Below are positions 46,898-58,580 of a stretch of DNA of 64,000 bases, piece by piece. The stretch is from Corynebacterium striatum ATCC 6940 (GTDB lineage: Bacteria; Actinomycetota; Actinomycetes; Mycobacteriales; Mycobacteriaceae): positions 130,263 through 194,262 of the forward strand of contig NZ_GG667531.1 of the NCBI RefSeq assembly GCF_000159135.1, read 5' to 3'. Each line of letters begins with the position of its first letter. Position 1 is the first letter of the stretch. Under the pieces are notes generated by a model. It did no database searches. It saw only the letters and a program-made list of their open reading frames with translations, and was not told the origin of the DNA. A program made the position numbers and the translations under genes.

Positions 46898-47567
46898 AGC
46901 TAATCATCGGCCACGCAGTGGAGACGTCGTTTGCGTCCTTACCTTGGCCTTCCAAGTACTTCTTGAAGGACTCGCGGTCCTTGTACCACTCGACGGCCTG
47001 GTACTCCATGAGCTCGGTGGTGTCCATTTGGGCCAGTTCTGGGAAGTGCTGACGCACCTGCATCCAGGCGATGCGAGCTGCGGCGAGTGCGTCCGAGGTT
47101 GCTTCGTGAGCGTTTTCGAGGGTGACGCCGTAGTGTGCAGAAACGTCGCCAAGCGTGCGCTTGCCCTTGCGCCACTTGTCCTTGACGCGGTCGATGACGA
47201 AGGGATCGAAAACCGGACCGTCAACCGTGAAATCGCCCGTGAGTGCGCGCAAAACGGAGAGGTCATAGGCGGCGTTGTAGACGATGAGCGTCAGACCGTC
47301 GTCCCACGCCTGACGGATGGAGCGGACCGTCTGGGCTAGGACTTCGTCGTGTGGCTGACCCTCCGCGCGTGCCTTTTCAGTGGTGATGCCATGGATCTTG
47401 GCGGCTGCCTCGGGGATTTCCACGCCGGGGTCTGCGAGCATTTCGCGTTTGTCGACGTCGCGTCCATCAATGCGCACCAACGCAGAGGTAACGATGCGCG
47501 CTTCTTTGGGGTTGACGGAGGTGGTTTCGAGGTCGAAGGAGAGCATGCGGGTGGCGTCGAAGTTCAT
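46896..47567 (-). CDS. DnaQ-like DEDD 3'-5' exonuclease
   Basis: A 223-residue exonuclease of the DnaQ/RNase T superfamily. Exo I is SFDLETTS (Asp10, Glu12), exo II is VYNAAYDLSVL near 99-109, and exo III is the DEDDh form HEATSDALAAA with His and Asp near 160-165. It acts on DNA or RNA 3' ends; it is not fused to a polymerase. I chose ATG 47567 because -10-like TAGAGT lies 7 bases upstream; the frame stays open further 5' without support. It is divergent from ligA, with which it shares a short promoter region. Confidence 0.88.
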   Translation of the reverse strand: MNFDATRMLSFDLETTSVNPKEARIVTSALVRIDGRDVDKREMLADPGVEIPEAAAKIHGITTEKARAEGQPHDEVLAQTVRSIRQAWDDGLTLIVYNAAYDLSVLRALTGDFTVDGPVFDPFVIDRVKDKWRKGKRTLGDVSAHYGVTLENAHEATSDALAAARIAWMQVRQHFPELAQMDTTELMEYQAVEWYKDRESFKKYLEGQGKDANDVSTAWPMIS

Positions 47568-47574
47568 GTGAAAC

Positions 47575-47580
47575 ACTCTA
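47575..47580 (-). promoter_or_regulatory. Candidate -10 box for the exonuclease gene
   Basis: On the minus strand TAGAGT ends 7 bases before ATG 47567; no ribosome site is present. Confidence 0.45.
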
Positions 47581-47628
47581 GCGCTTGGATCGGACACGGA
47601 CTGAGGCACTCGGTGTCGGAGGTGATGA

Positions 47629-49680
<2,052 letters not shown>

Positions 49681-49683
49681 GCG

Positions 49684-50445
49684 ATGAAGCTGGCGGCCTT
49701 TGACCTGGATGGCACCGTCTACTTCGACGGAAGTGTGCCTGATGGCATTGCGGAGGAAATCGCTGCTTGGCGTGCCGCCGGCAACTTAGCGGTGGTGGCC
49801 ACGGGCAAGTCTGCATTCTCTGCGCGCCGCGACTTGCGTGGCTCGGGGCTCGAATTTGATTACTACCTGCTGTGTAACGGGACCGTCATCATGGACGGTG
49901 AGTGGAACCTGCTCTATGAAAGCCACGTGTCACCGGAGGTGGTCGAAGCGGTTTATACCAAGCTTCACGACGTCCCGGCTATCGACCTGTATTGCACGCG
50001 GCTGCGTGAGCGTGACGGGGCGCTGCTGCGCAAGGTAGAAGGGTTGCACAACCCGATTATTAAAGACCCAGTTCCGGTTGAGCTTAACGCTGGTGTCTTT
50101 CCGTTGGTGGCGGTGTGGACGCCGGGGCAGAAGAACCTGCAGCTGGAGATCGCCTCGTGGGTGCGGCAGCGCTTCGACGTTGGTACGGCGATGAACCGGA
50201 ATTTCTTCGATATCACGCCGCCGGGCCATGACAAGGGGTTCGCTATCAACTGGTTGCTCGAGTACCTGCACCGCCCCCGTGCCGAGATGCAGGTGATCAC
50301 CTTTGGCGATGGACACAACGACCTGCCCATGCATGCGCTTGCCGACGTCTCGGTAACCTTTCCGTGGGCCGCGCCTGAGGTGCAGGCGGCATGCGATGTT
50401 GTTGCCGAAGACGTGATCACGGCCTTGAGGGGCCTAGAAAACTAA
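49684..50445 (+). CDS. HAD-superfamily phosphatase (Cof-like, subfamily IIB)
   Basis: A 253-residue haloacid-dehalogenase hydrolase. Motif I is FDLDGTVYFDG (Asp7 nucleophile, Asp9 acid), motif II is VATGKS near 39, and motif IV is TFGDGHNDLPMHA near 205-217, with the conserved Lys in PPGHDKGFAINWLLEY. A subfamily IIB cap lies between them. Relatives dephosphorylate sugar phosphates or nucleotides; the substrate is unknown. It starts 3 bases after ligA and is probably co-transcribed. Confidence 0.85.
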   Translation: MKLAAFDLDGTVYFDGSVPDGIAEEIAAWRAAGNLAVVATGKSAFSARRDLRGSGLEFDYYLLCNGTVIMDGEWNLLYESHVSPEVVEAVYTKLHDVPAIDLYCTRLRERDGALLRKVEGLHNPIIKDPVPVELNAGVFPLVAVWTPGQKNLQLEIASWVRQRFDVGTAMNRNFFDITPPGHDKGFAINWLLEYLHRPRAEMQVITFGDGHNDLPMHALADVSVTFPWAAPEVQAACDVVAEDVITALRGLEN

Positions 50446-50462
50446 TGCGGCTCTTTGCGCAA

Positions 50463-51122
50463 CTAGCGCAGGAATGCCCCCAAGATAGTTCCCAAGTGTC
50501 CAAGGTGCTCGACCTCTGATGCGAGGTAGTCAGGTCCACCGACGCGGCCCATTACGATGACGTAGTTGGTGCCAACGAGGGGGGCAGCGGCTAGTGCAGA
50601 ATCAAGGAGTGCCCAGGACTCAGGGATCCAGTGCTCGCGCTCAGGGTGAAGGACTCGGGCGGTGTCTACGGCGATGCTAGTGGGGATGGAGCCGTCATCT
50701 TCTGGTGCGGCATCGGAGCCAGCCACGCGGCTGATGGGGGCATTGTTGTTGATTACGATGGCCCAGTTAGAGGTAAGTGCCTTCGGGATTGCGGCGCATA
50801 CTTCCTGCATAGCGGCGGTGACGTTGTTCTTGGAAGCGACGTCGGCAAGCAAGCTAATCTGGCCGCGGCGGTCGACGCGGCCACTAAATGGTCGGATGGA
50901 GTCGATCTCTACGCCGTCGACGCCTTGCGCGGCTGTAATAATCTCATCCGCCATGGTCCCTTGCGGAAGTTCGATGACAATGTCATCCATGACAGTTCCG
51001 TCGGGGAAGTTTTCCACGATGTCTACCGATTGAATATTGGCATTGACGTTGCCTAACGCGTCCGCCAGCAAGCCTAAACTGCCAGGTGTGTCTGGAATGA
51101 GGACGCGTACGAGGAAGGACAT
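50463..51122 (-). CDS. ACT domain-containing protein
   Basis: A 219-residue protein with an N-terminal ACT domain (about 4-75: VRVLIPDTPGSLGLLADALG, then IQSVDIVENFPDG), the fold that binds amino acids in metabolic regulators. The remaining part, including SNWAIVINNNAPISRVAGS and LVGTNYVIVMGRVGGPDYLAS, resembles no enzyme I can name. ATG 51122 fits the start of the ACT fold; the frame extends upstream to 51491 without support. It is divergent from gatC. A regulatory role in amino acid metabolism is possible but unproven. Confidence 0.78.
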   Translation of the reverse strand: MSFLVRVLIPDTPGSLGLLADALGNVNANIQSVDIVENFPDGTVMDDIVIELPQGTMADEIITAAQGVDGVEIDSIRPFSGRVDRRGQISLLADVASKNNVTAAMQEVCAAIPKALTSNWAIVINNNAPISRVAGSDAAPEDDGSIPTSIAVDTARVLHPEREHWIPESWALLDSALAAAPLVGTNYVIVMGRVGGPDYLASEVEHLGHLGTILGAFLR

Positions 51123-51320
51123 GGCTAACTTTCGGTAGGAGGAATAGTTTTTACCATCGTACAAGCCGCAATTGACGCTGTTCAATAAAGACGCGGGTGT
51201 ATCCATATCGTTACCTGCAGGTGGGACTGGTGCTGTGGTGCCCGGTTGGGTGCAGTAACATGGAGCGATAGCTACAAGCATGTAACCAATCACGTCTGTG
51301 AATAAAAGGATGGAGAACGC

Positions 51321-51623
51321 GTGTCTGAGATTTCGCGTGAAGAGGTCGCGCACCTGGCTAAGCTGTCGCGCCTCGCGCTGAGCGACGAAGAGCTGGAGCA
51401 GTTTGCGACGCAGATCGACAAGATTGTCGATTCCGTGTCTGCCGTGGGCAAGGTCGATGCCGAGGGTGTTGAGCCGATGTCCCACCCGCACTCCGTTGTT
51501 GCCCCAATGCGTGAGGACGTCATTGTTCGCACGCTGACCGCCGAGCAGGCTCTGGACCAGGCTCCGGCTGCAGAGGATGAGCGTTTCGTAGTACCGCAGA
51601 TTCTGGGTGGAGGAGACGAATAA
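51321..51623 (+). CDS. gatC: Asp/Glu-tRNA amidotransferase subunit C
   Basis: GatC stabilises GatA and GatB in the enzyme that converts Glu-tRNA(Gln) and Asp-tRNA(Asn) to their amides. The 100 residues have the family pattern [20 protein letters not shown] and a C-terminal LREDxx-like region ([12 protein letters not shown]). GTG 51321 has GGATGGAG upstream. The stop overlaps the gatA ATG by one base (TAATG). gatB is 3.9 kb downstream, beyond pfkA. Confidence 0.95.
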   Translation: MSEISREEVAHLAKLSRLALSDEELEQFATQIDKIVDSVSAVGKVDAEGVEPMSHPHSVVAPMREDVIVRTLTAEQALDQAPAAEDERFVVPQILGGGDE

Positions 51624-53107
51624 TGGCTACTTTTATTGCTCCAACCGAGGGAATTTTGTCCATGACCGCTGCGGAGCTGGCGGAGAAGATTCACTCCCGC
51701 GAGCTGACTTCGCGCGAGGTTACCCAGGGTTTCTTGGACCGCATCGAGGAGACCGATGGCGAGCTCAACGCGTTCCTGTACGTCGGCGCAGAGCAGGCGC
51801 TCGCTACCGCCGACGCTGTCGATAAGGCACTCGACGCGGGTGAGAAGCCGGCATCAGCTCTAGCTGGCGTGCCATTGGCACTTAAGGACCTTCTGGTTAC
51901 CACCGACGCACCGACCACCGCAGCATCCAAGATGCTCGAAGGCTGGATGTCTCCTTATGACGCCACACTGGTCACCAAGCTGCGCGAGGCAGGCATCCCG
52001 ATCCTGGGCAAGACGAACCTGGACGAGTTCGCCATGGGTTCTTCCAATGAGAACTCCGCTTATGGCCCAGTCCATAACCCGTACGACACTGACCGCACCC
52101 CGGGCGGTTCTGGCGGCGGCACCGCCGCTGCACTGGCTGCGGGCCAGGCACCGCTGGGCATTGGTACCGATACCGGTGGATCCATTCGTCAGCCGGCCGC
52201 CCTGACCAACACCGTTGGCGTGAAGCCGACCTACGGCACCGTGTCCCGTTACGGCCTGATCGCCGCCGCATCTTCGCTGGACCAGGCTGGTCCGACCGCT
52301 CGCACGGTTCTGGATACTGCACTGCTGCACGAGATCATCGCGGGCCACGATTCCTTCGATGCCACCTCGGTGGACAAGCCGGTTGCTCCGGTTGTCGCTG
52401 CTGCCCGCGAGGGTGCTAACGGCGACCTCTCGGGCGTGAAGGTTGGCCTCATCAAGCAGTTCGAGCGCGATGGCTGGCAGCCGGGCGTCATGGAGGCTTA
52501 CCACGCCGCGGTAGAGCAGCTCAAGGCGCAGGGCGCGGAGATTGTCGAGGTGGACTGCCCACACTTTGATGATGCGCTGGCCGCTTACTACCTGATCATG
52601 CCGTGCGAGGTTTCCTCGAATCTCGCTCGCTTCGATGGCATGCGTTACGGCCTGCGTGAAGGCGACGACGGCACGCACTCTGCTGAAGAGGTCATGTCCC
52701 TCTCGCGTGCTAAGGGCTTTGGTCCCGAGGTCAAGCGCCGCATCATGCTGGGCACCTACGCGCTGTCCGTGGGTTACTACGACGCGTACTACCTGCAGGC
52801 ACAGCGTGTGCGTACCCTCATTGCGCAGGACTTTACCAAGGCATTTGAGCAGGTTGACGTCCTAGTTTCCCCAACCACTCCGACCACGGCCTTCAAGCTG
52901 GGCGAGAAGGTTGAGGATCCGATGGCGATGTACAACTTCGACCTGTGCACCCTGCCACTGAACCTGGCTGGCGTGTGCGGCATGTCCGTTCCTTCCGGCT
53001 TGGCGTCGGACACGAACCTGCCCACCGGTCTGCAGATCATGGCGCCAGCGTTTGCCGACGATCGCCTCTACAAGGTTGGCGCGGCATACGAGGCTGGCCG
53101 AAAGTAG
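51623..53107 (+). CDS. gatA: Asp/Glu-tRNA amidotransferase subunit A
   Basis: GatA is the glutaminase/amidase subunit that releases ammonia from glutamine. The 494 residues have the amidase-signature triad: Lys88 in LALKDLL, Ser163 in [10 protein letters not shown] and the nucleophile Ser187 in [11 protein letters not shown]. The length is normal. It is coupled to gatC. The siderophore-interacting protein gene starts 5 bases after the stop and may be read from the same transcript. Confidence 0.97.
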   Translation: MATFIAPTEGILSMTAAELAEKIHSRELTSREVTQGFLDRIEETDGELNAFLYVGAEQALATADAVDKALDAGEKPASALAGVPLALKDLLVTTDAPTTAASKMLEGWMSPYDATLVTKLREAGIPILGKTNLDEFAMGSSNENSAYGPVHNPYDTDRTPGGSGGGTAAALAAGQAPLGIGTDTGGSIRQPAALTNTVGVKPTYGTVSRYGLIAAASSLDQAGPTARTVLDTALLHEIIAGHDSFDATSVDKPVAPVVAAAREGANGDLSGVKVGLIKQFERDGWQPGVMEAYHAAVEQLKAQGAEIVEVDCPHFDDALAAYYLIMPCEVSSNLARFDGMRYGLREGDDGTHSAEEVMSLSRAKGFGPEVKRRIMLGTYALSVGYYDAYYLQAQRVRTLIAQDFTKAFEQVDVLVSPTTPTTAFKLGEKVEDPMAMYNFDLCTLPLNLAGVCGMSVPSGLASDTNLPTGLQIMAPAFADDRLYKVGAAYEAGRK

Positions 53108-53112
53108 CGGCG

Positions 53113-53922
53113 ATGCCTGAGCAAGACTGGACCGAGGGCTTCCGGGCAGGTTATGCCGCCGGATTCTCTGATGGGTTCCGTGCGGCACGTGAGGCTCTTT
53201 CTTCTGGCGAGCTAGCCCCCGCTGCGGTGCCACACAAGCATGTTGCTAAGAAGCGGTATGGCACCGCCACCGTGACAGGCAAGCAGCAGCTTTCAGTCGA
53301 TATGATTCGGGTCTTTGCTCAGGCGCCCGATATGGTCGGTCTTTCCTTAGACAAGACGGATCACTACATCAAGATTTTCTTCGGTGAGCAGACGCGTTCG
53401 TACACGTTGCGCAAGGTGGACACCGCCACCGGAGAGATCGCGATCGACTTCTTCTTCCACGGTGATGTTGGGGTGGCAGGACCGTGGGCGCGTGATGTGC
53501 ACGTGGGGGAAACGTTTTCTTATAAGGGGCCAGGCGGCAAGTGGTCACCGACGACACCGCTGCCCGGGGTTCAAGAGTTTGTGTTTGCTGGCGACGAGTC
53601 GGCGGCACCAGCGATTGCTTGTGGCCTGGAGAGGATTCCGGCTGGGGCGAGCGCAACTGCCTACGTGGAGGTCGCAGCACCGGGCCACGAGATTCCGATG
53701 CCGGAGGGCTCGTCGGTGGTGTGGCTGTACCGGGAGGGTAAGCCGGCAGGGCAGGCGCTTGTCGACGCCCTGCGTGAACACAACGTAAAGCACGCGCGTA
53801 CGGCCTGGTTCGTGCGTGGGCCGTCGAGCATAGTGAAGGATGCGCGGCGCTACCTGTTCCGGGAGAGGGGCGTCGCTAAGCAGGATGCGTCGATCTCTGG
53901 ATACTGGAAGAACCGGCGATAG
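53113..53922 (+). CDS. Siderophore-interacting protein (ferric-siderophore reductase, SIP family)
   Basis: Flavoprotein of 269 residues that reduces ferric siderophores with NAD(P)H to release iron in the cytoplasm. The FAD motif is RSYTLRKVD near 95-103, FHGDVGVAGPWA near 115-126 covers the conserved HG...GP-A segment, and the C-terminal ARTAWFVRGPSSIV...ARRYLFRERG matches the SIP signature. The N-terminal 30 residues (GFRAGYAAGFSDGFRAA) are an unusual Gly/Ala/Phe amphipathic repeat. It begins 5 bases after gatA. A bidirectional terminator follows. Confidence 0.88.
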   Translation: MPEQDWTEGFRAGYAAGFSDGFRAAREALSSGELAPAAVPHKHVAKKRYGTATVTGKQQLSVDMIRVFAQAPDMVGLSLDKTDHYIKIFFGEQTRSYTLRKVDTATGEIAIDFFFHGDVGVAGPWARDVHVGETFSYKGPGGKWSPTTPLPGVQEFVFAGDESAAPAIACGLERIPAGASATAYVEVAAPGHEIPMPEGSSVVWLYREGKPAGQALVDALREHNVKHARTAWFVRGPSSIVKDARRYLFRERGVAKQDASISGYWKNRR

Positions 53923-53973
53923 GGTTTTGAGCGCACGCGTTGTTTGAGGGTGGGGCACACTGTAAGAGAGATG

Positions 53974-54039
53974 AATAAGGCGCCCTCGGCCACCCTCGCT
54001 ACTTTAAGGGTGGCTGACAGGGCGCCTTATTTGGTTTTT
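53974..54039. terminator. Long bidirectional terminator hairpin
   Basis: AATAAGGCGCCCT (53974-53986) pairs perfectly with AGGGCGCCTTATT (54019-54031), and inside it GCCACCCT pairs with AGGGTGGC, giving about 21 base pairs. TTTTT follows at 54035-54039. It lies between the convergent siderophore-interacting protein gene and the small membrane protein gene. Confidence 0.92.
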
Positions 54040-54067
54040 CTACTTAACTCCTAGGCTGTCGCCGCAC

Positions 54068-54391
54068 CTACTTTGCATCTGAAAGGAAGTATGCAGCGCC
54101 CGCAGAGGCTGCAGTCACGGTAAGGACAGACGGCCACGCTCCGATCTTCTTAGCGAGGGGGTGGGAAGCGCCGAATGCGCCGAGGTAGAGCGCAGACAGA
54201 GCGGCAGTGGTGGCAGGATTGGTCTTGTCGAGCCAGGAACGGCCGGCCCAGATGCCTGCCGCGCCGAGGATTACGCCACCGAGAGGGCGGATACCCGTTT
54301 CTTTGGCGGTTACCCAGCCTCCGATGAGGCCAAGGGCAACGGTGGTTGCGGTGGATACTTGCTTTGGTTTCTTTACATCAATCATGGACAT
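54068..54391 (-). CDS. Small membrane protein of unknown function
   Basis: A 107-residue protein with about three hydrophobic segments (residues 18-30, 35-50 and 60-103) after a Lys-rich N terminus. I do not recognise the family. Similar short proteins lie between gatA and pfkA in other corynebacteria, as I recall. A -10-like TAAACT ends 6 bases before the ATG, giving a leaderless transcript. It converges on the terminator at 53974-54039. Confidence 0.65.
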   Translation of the reverse strand: MSMIDVKKPKQVSTATTVALGLIGGWVTAKETGIRPLGGVILGAAGIWAGRSWLDKTNPATTAALSALYLGAFGASHPLAKKIGAWPSVLTVTAASAGAAYFLSDAK

Positions 54392-54397
54392 GGGGTC

Positions 54398-54403
54398 AGT
54401 TTA
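54398..54403 (-). promoter_or_regulatory. Candidate -10 box for the small membrane protein gene
   Basis: On the minus strand TAAACT ends 6 bases before ATG 54391. Confidence 0.4.
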
Positions 54404-54425
54404 GGCTTCCTTTTGGGGAGATGGC

Positions 54426-54431
54426 TAGACT
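54426..54431 (+). promoter_or_regulatory. Candidate -10 box for the MFS transporter gene
   Basis: TAGACT ends 7 bases before ATG 54439, favouring that start over ATG 54421, whose GGGGAG directly touches the start codon. Confidence 0.4.
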
Positions 54432-54438
54432 TCCGGGC

Positions 54439-55839
54439 ATGACAGTGCCCACTTTTGCAGCCGTCTCAGAGGTGCCACCGGAACGCGATGCGTGGCGCGC
54501 GATGTTCGCGCTTTCCCTGGGATTTTTCGTCTCCCTGTTGGATCAATCGATGATTGCGGTGGCCCTCCCTCGCATTCAGGCTGATTTGTCAGCCAACGTC
54601 AATGAGGTTCTGTGGGTCTCAGCCATTTACTTGCTAGCGGTGGTCGTGCCACTGTTGTTCACGGGTCGCTTGGGAGACATCTTCGGACAAAAGAAGATGT
54701 TCCAGTGTGGAGTGAGTTTGTTTGGTATCGGCGCGCTGATGTGCGCGCTGGCGCCAAATATTCAGATATTGATTGCAGCCCGTGCGGTGCAGGGTATTGG
54801 TGCTTCGTTGCAGATGCCGCAGACGATGGCGGTTATTAATCGCGTGTTCGCGCGTGAACGCCGCGGCCGCGCGCTGGGCGCCTGGGGTGTTATTGGTTCG
54901 GTTGCTTCGCTGACTGGACCATTGCTGGGTGGCTTTTTGGTCGGTGCATTCGGCTGGCAGGCGGTCTTTTGGGTGCACATGCCTTTCGTTATCGCTGCCG
55001 TGGTGCTTTCGGCAATTTGGGTACCCGTGCTCCAGACGACGTCTCGCAAGATTGATGTGCTCTCAGTATTTGTTTCCTTCCTCGCCCTGACGGCGCTGGT
55101 GTTTGGAATACAGCAGGGGCCGGCAACGGGATGGCCGGTGTGGATTTGGGCGCTGCTAGCGTTTGGGTGCCTCGCGTTGGCGGGGTTCATGTGCTTGCAG
55201 GCAACAGCAGCTGCGCGAGGAACAGAGCCGCTAGTGCCATTGCAGCTCTTTGCAGATAGGAATTACTCGGTAGGCAGCGTGGCCATCGTGACAATGGGCT
55301 TTATGGCGGCCTCGATGATGTTGCCCATCATGCTCTGGCTGCAGAACGAAAAGGGTATGCCGGCGGGGACAGCGGGAATCATCGTCGCTCCAATGGCGAT
55401 TGTTTCGCTGGTGGTCTCGCCATTGGCGGGCATCTTGGCTGACCGCTTGGACCCGCGGCGCTTGGCGATGACCGGATTTAGCATCCTGGTGGCGTCGTTT
55501 GGCGCGGCGTTTGCGGTCATCATCAGTGACGTTTCTGCGTGGTGGATGTGTGCTCCTATCGCCTTGCTTGGTTTCGGGCAGTCCTTCATCTGGGGCTCGA
55601 ATGCTGCGACGACCATGCGCGACGTTGCGCCGGAACTCATGGGCGCTGCTTCGGGCGTGTACAACACTTCGCGCCAAGTGGGCTCGGTGCTCGGCGTTGC
55701 TGCGGTGTCTGCGGCGCTGCAAGCGGCGGGGATTGCCACATCGTTGTGGGTGATTGTCGCGGTGCTTGCCGTGGGACTATGCGCCTCGCTCTTCTTCAGA
55801 GACACCCTGCACGGTGCGGGCGCGGCCCATCGGGGGTAA
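54439..55839 (+). CDS. MFS multidrug-type exporter (DHA2, 14-helix)
   Basis: A 466-residue drug:H+ antiporter of the EmrB/QacA type. It has about 14 membrane segments, motif D1 at the first helix ([19 protein letters not shown]), the motif A-like [13 protein letters not shown] near 77-89 and motif C-like GPLLGGFL near 155. The substrate is unknown; relatives export dyes, biocides or peptides. The pfkA start follows the stop by 10 bases, and the pfkA -10 box overlaps the stop codon of this gene. Confidence 0.88.
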   Translation: MTVPTFAAVSEVPPERDAWRAMFALSLGFFVSLLDQSMIAVALPRIQADLSANVNEVLWVSAIYLLAVVVPLLFTGRLGDIFGQKKMFQCGVSLFGIGALMCALAPNIQILIAARAVQGIGASLQMPQTMAVINRVFARERRGRALGAWGVIGSVASLTGPLLGGFLVGAFGWQAVFWVHMPFVIAAVVLSAIWVPVLQTTSRKIDVLSVFVSFLALTALVFGIQQGPATGWPVWIWALLAFGCLALAGFMCLQATAAARGTEPLVPLQLFADRNYSVGSVAIVTMGFMAASMMLPIMLWLQNEKGMPAGTAGIIVAPMAIVSLVVSPLAGILADRLDPRRLAMTGFSILVASFGAAFAVIISDVSAWWMCAPIALLGFGQSFIWGSNAATTMRDVAPELMGAASGVYNTSRQVGSVLGVAAVSAALQAAGIATSLWVIVAVLAVGLCASLFFRDTLHGAGAAHRG

Positions 55840-55842
55840 GTT
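55837..55842 (+). promoter_or_regulatory. Candidate -10 box for pfkA
   Basis: TAAGTT ends 7 bases before ATG 55850 and overlaps the stop of the MFS gene. A GGAG ribosome site is also present, so both leaderless and normal initiation are possible. Confidence 0.35.
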
Positions 55843-55849
55843 GGAGAAC

Positions 55850-56881
55850 ATGCGCCTTGCTGTACTTACCTCCGGCGGCGACTGCCCCGGACTGAATGCT
55901 GTTATCCGCGCGGTCGTTCGCACCGCTTCCAACGAATTTGGCTCCACCGTCGTGGGCTACGAGGACGGATGGGTAGGCCTCATGGAGGACCGCCGTCGCG
56001 ATCTTTACGACGATGCCGAGATCGACCGTATCCTCCTGCGAGGCGGTACCATCCTCGGCACGGGTCGCCTGCACCCAGACAAGTTCAAGGCTGGGCTGGA
56101 CACCATCAAGACCAACATGGCGGATGCGGGTGTTGACGCATTGGTCGCCATCGGTGGCGAGGGAACGCTCAAGGGCGCCAAGTGGCTGTCCGACAACGGA
56201 ATCCCGGTTATCGGCGTTCCGAAGACCATTGATAACGACGTTAACGCTACGGACTACACCTTTGGTTTCGATACCGCAGTATCCGTGGCTACTGACGCTA
56301 TCGACCGCCTGCACACCACTGCTGAGTCCCATGACCGTATCCTCATCGTCGAGGTCATGGGCCGTCACGTGGGTTGGATCGCATTGCATGCCGGCATGGC
56401 TGGTGGCGCTCATTACACGGTTATCCCAGAGGTTCCATTTGACATCGCTGAGATCACCAAAGCTATGGAGCGCCGCTTCCAGATGGGCGAGAAGTACGGA
56501 ATCATCTGCGTGGCTGAGGGTGCGCTGCCGAAGGAAGGCACCATGGAGTTCGAGGAAGGCGGGGTAGACCAGTTCGGTCACCAGACCTTCAACGGCATTG
56601 GCCAAGTCATCGGCGATGAAATCAAGAAGCGTACGGGCTACGACGTTCGTACCACCGTTCTTGGCCACATCCAGCGTGGCGGTACGCCGACTGCCTACGA
56701 CCGCGTTCTGGCTACCCGTTACGGCGTGCACGCCGCTCGTGCCGCTCACGAGGGCAAGTCCGGTATGTGTGTCGCTTTGCATGGCGAGAACATCGATCTT
56801 GTTCCGCTCGAAGAGGCAGTGGGCAAGCTTAAGACGGTTCCGCCAAAGCGTTATGCCAATGCCCAAGCGTTGTTTGGCTAG
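55850..56881 (+). CDS. pfkA: 6-phosphofructokinase
   Basis: Phosphorylates fructose-6-phosphate, the committed step of glycolysis. The 343 residues have [13 protein letters not shown] at the N terminus, GGEGTLKGA (102-110), the catalytic [11 protein letters not shown] (124-134) and EVMGRHVGW. Gly105 corresponds to Gly104 of E. coli PFK, which favours ATP as donor (pyrophosphate enzymes have Asp). Lys125 is seen in both classes. It is followed by a terminator with a duplicated arm. Confidence 0.95.
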   Translation: MRLAVLTSGGDCPGLNAVIRAVVRTASNEFGSTVVGYEDGWVGLMEDRRRDLYDDAEIDRILLRGGTILGTGRLHPDKFKAGLDTIKTNMADAGVDALVAIGGEGTLKGAKWLSDNGIPVIGVPKTIDNDVNATDYTFGFDTAVSVATDAIDRLHTTAESHDRILIVEVMGRHVGWIALHAGMAGGAHYTVIPEVPFDIAEITKAMERRFQMGEKYGIICVAEGALPKEGTMEFEEGGVDQFGHQTFNGIGQVIGDEIKKRTGYDVRTTVLGHIQRGGTPTAYDRVLATRYGVHAARAAHEGKSGMCVALHGENIDLVPLEEAVGKLKTVPPKRYANAQALFG

Positions 56882-56891
56882 ATAGGACGCA

Positions 56892-56925
56892 TATAAAAAT
56901 GTCACCGCTATAAAAATGTCACCGC
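56892..56925 (+). repeat. 17-base perfect tandem repeat that duplicates a terminator arm
   Basis: TATAAAAATGTCACCGC occurs back to back at 56892-56908 and 56909-56925. Either copy can pair with the single complementary arm GCGGTGACATTTTT at 56932-56945. Confidence 0.93.
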
Positions 56926-56945
56926 GCCTGTGCGGTGACATTTTT
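56912..56945 (+). terminator. Rho-independent terminator after pfkA
   Basis: AAAAATGTCACCGC (56912-56925) and GCGGTGACATTTTT (56932-56945) form a perfect 14-base-pair stem with loop GCCTGT. The U-tract is the 3' part of the stem itself. Because it is A-rich on the left, it could also work on the other strand. Confidence 0.9.
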
Positions 56946-57032
56946 CGTTTTGCCTAGAAGCGGAATCGAGGTAGTGCACGGGCAGCTTATCGGCCACCCT
57001 AGGGGAATGCATGCGCGTTCGTGGCTTCATAC

Positions 57033-57038
57033 TAAGAT
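57033..57038 (+). promoter_or_regulatory. Candidate -10 box for gatB
   Basis: TAAGAT ends 7 bases before ATG 57046; no ribosome site is seen before that codon. Confidence 0.45.
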
Positions 57039-57045
57039 GGCACCC

Positions 57046-58551
57046 ATGACTGCTGCGATGTATGACCTGATGGACTACGACGAGGTCCTTGAAAAGTTTG
57101 AACCCGTGATGGGTATGGAAGTTCACGTGGAGCTCAACACGGAGACCAAGATGTTTTCGACATCGCCGACGAACTTCAATGCGGCTCCTAACTCCAACGT
57201 AGACCCAGTTTCCTTGGGTCTGCCGGGCGCACTGCCGGTTGTGAACTCTAAGGGCGTCGAAGGCGCTATCAAGATTGGTCTCGCGCTCAACTGCAAGATT
57301 GCTGAATCTTCGCGCTTTGCTCGTAAGAACTACTTCTACCCGGACCAGCCAAAGAACTACCAGATTTCCCAGTACGATGAGCCTATCGCGTACGACGGTT
57401 ACCTAGACGTCGTGCTGGAGGATGGCACTGAGTGGCGTGTGGAGATCGAGCGCGCACACATGGAGGAAGATACCGGCAAGCTGACCCACATCGGTGGCGC
57501 TACCGGCCGTATCCATGGTGCGACGAGCTCCCTGGTTGACTGCAACCGTGCAGGCATCCCGCTTATTGAGATCGTCACCAAGCCGATCATTGGTGCGGGC
57601 GAGCGCGCCCCAGAGGTAGCCAAGGCATATGTTTCTGCACTTCGCGAGCTCGTCGCAGCGCTCGGCGTTTCTGACGCGCGCATGGACCAGGGCTCGATGC
57701 GTGTGGACTCCAACCTTTCCCTGCGCCCGATTGGCCAGGAGGAGTTTGGTACCCGTACCGAGACCAAGAACATCAACTCGCTGAAGTCCGTCGAGCAGGC
57801 AGTGCGCTTCGAGATGCAGCGCCAGGCTCAGGTCATCACCGACGGCGGCAAGATCGTGCAGGAGACCCGCCACTACCAAGAAGCTGACGGATCCACCTCT
57901 AAGGGCCGTCCGAAGGAGACCGCTGAGGACTACCGCTACTTCAACGATCCGGATCTTCCGCCGGTTATTGTCTCCCGTGACTGGGTCGAAGAGATCCGCA
58001 AGACCCTTCCGGAGATGCCGTGGATTCGCCGCGCCCGTATTCAAGAGGAGTGGGGCCTTAAGGATGAGGAGATGCGCGACCTGGTAAACGCCGGTGCGCT
58101 TGACCTTATCGTCGCTACTGCCGAAGCCGGTGCAAAGCCGGACGAGGCTCGTTCTTGGTGGGTTTCTTACCTGACCGGTAAGGCGAACGAGGCCGGTATC
58201 GAGCTGGCCGAGCTCGCAATCACCCCGGAGCAGGTCGCACGCGTTGTGGCTTTGGTTAACGAGGGCAAGCTGACGAATAAGCTTGCTCGCCAGGCTGTCG
58301 ACGGCGTCTTGGCAGGCGAGGGTGACGTTGACGAGGTCGTCGCAAAGCGCGGGCTCGAGGTCGTGCGTGACGACGGTGCCATCGAGGCAGCCGTGGACGA
58401 GGCACTTGCCGCTAACCCAGACATCGTTGAGAAGTACAAGGCCGGCAACACCAAGGTCACCGGCGCAATCGTGGGTGCAGTCATGAAGGCCACCCGCGGT
58501 AAGGCTGACCCGGCACAGGTCAACAAGCTGATTGCGGAGAAGCTTAAGTAA
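57046..58551 (+). CDS. gatB: Asp/Glu-tRNA amidotransferase subunit B
   Basis: GatB binds the misacylated tRNA and phosphorylates its side chain for transamidation with ammonia from GatA. The 501 residues have the cradle domain signature [13 protein letters not shown] near 24-36, [19 protein letters not shown] near 85, [16 protein letters not shown] near 165, and a helical YqeY-like tail. Start ATG 57046 follows TAAGAT by 7 bases; the frame is open upstream. It has its own promoter, 3.9 kb from gatCA. Confidence 0.96.
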   Translation: MTAAMYDLMDYDEVLEKFEPVMGMEVHVELNTETKMFSTSPTNFNAAPNSNVDPVSLGLPGALPVVNSKGVEGAIKIGLALNCKIAESSRFARKNYFYPDQPKNYQISQYDEPIAYDGYLDVVLEDGTEWRVEIERAHMEEDTGKLTHIGGATGRIHGATSSLVDCNRAGIPLIEIVTKPIIGAGERAPEVAKAYVSALRELVAALGVSDARMDQGSMRVDSNLSLRPIGQEEFGTRTETKNINSLKSVEQAVRFEMQRQAQVITDGGKIVQETRHYQEADGSTSKGRPKETAEDYRYFNDPDLPPVIVSRDWVEEIRKTLPEMPWIRRARIQEEWGLKDEEMRDLVNAGALDLIVATAEAGAKPDEARSWWVSYLTGKANEAGIELAELAITPEQVARVVALVNEGKLTNKLARQAVDGVLAGEGDVDEVVAKRGLEVVRDDGAIEAAVDEALAANPDIVEKYKAGNTKVTGAIVGAVMKATRGKADPAQVNKLIAEKLK

Positions 58552-58580
58552 ATAACTGGGTGCCTTTGCACCGTCGCTAC

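Noticed and set aside
52945-53112. Upstream extension of the siderophore-interacting protein
   Set aside because: It would overlap the conserved end of gatA; ATG 53113 gives a normal family length.
58559-58572. Small hairpin GGTGC/GCACC after gatB as terminator
   Set aside because: Only 5 base pairs and no U-tract.
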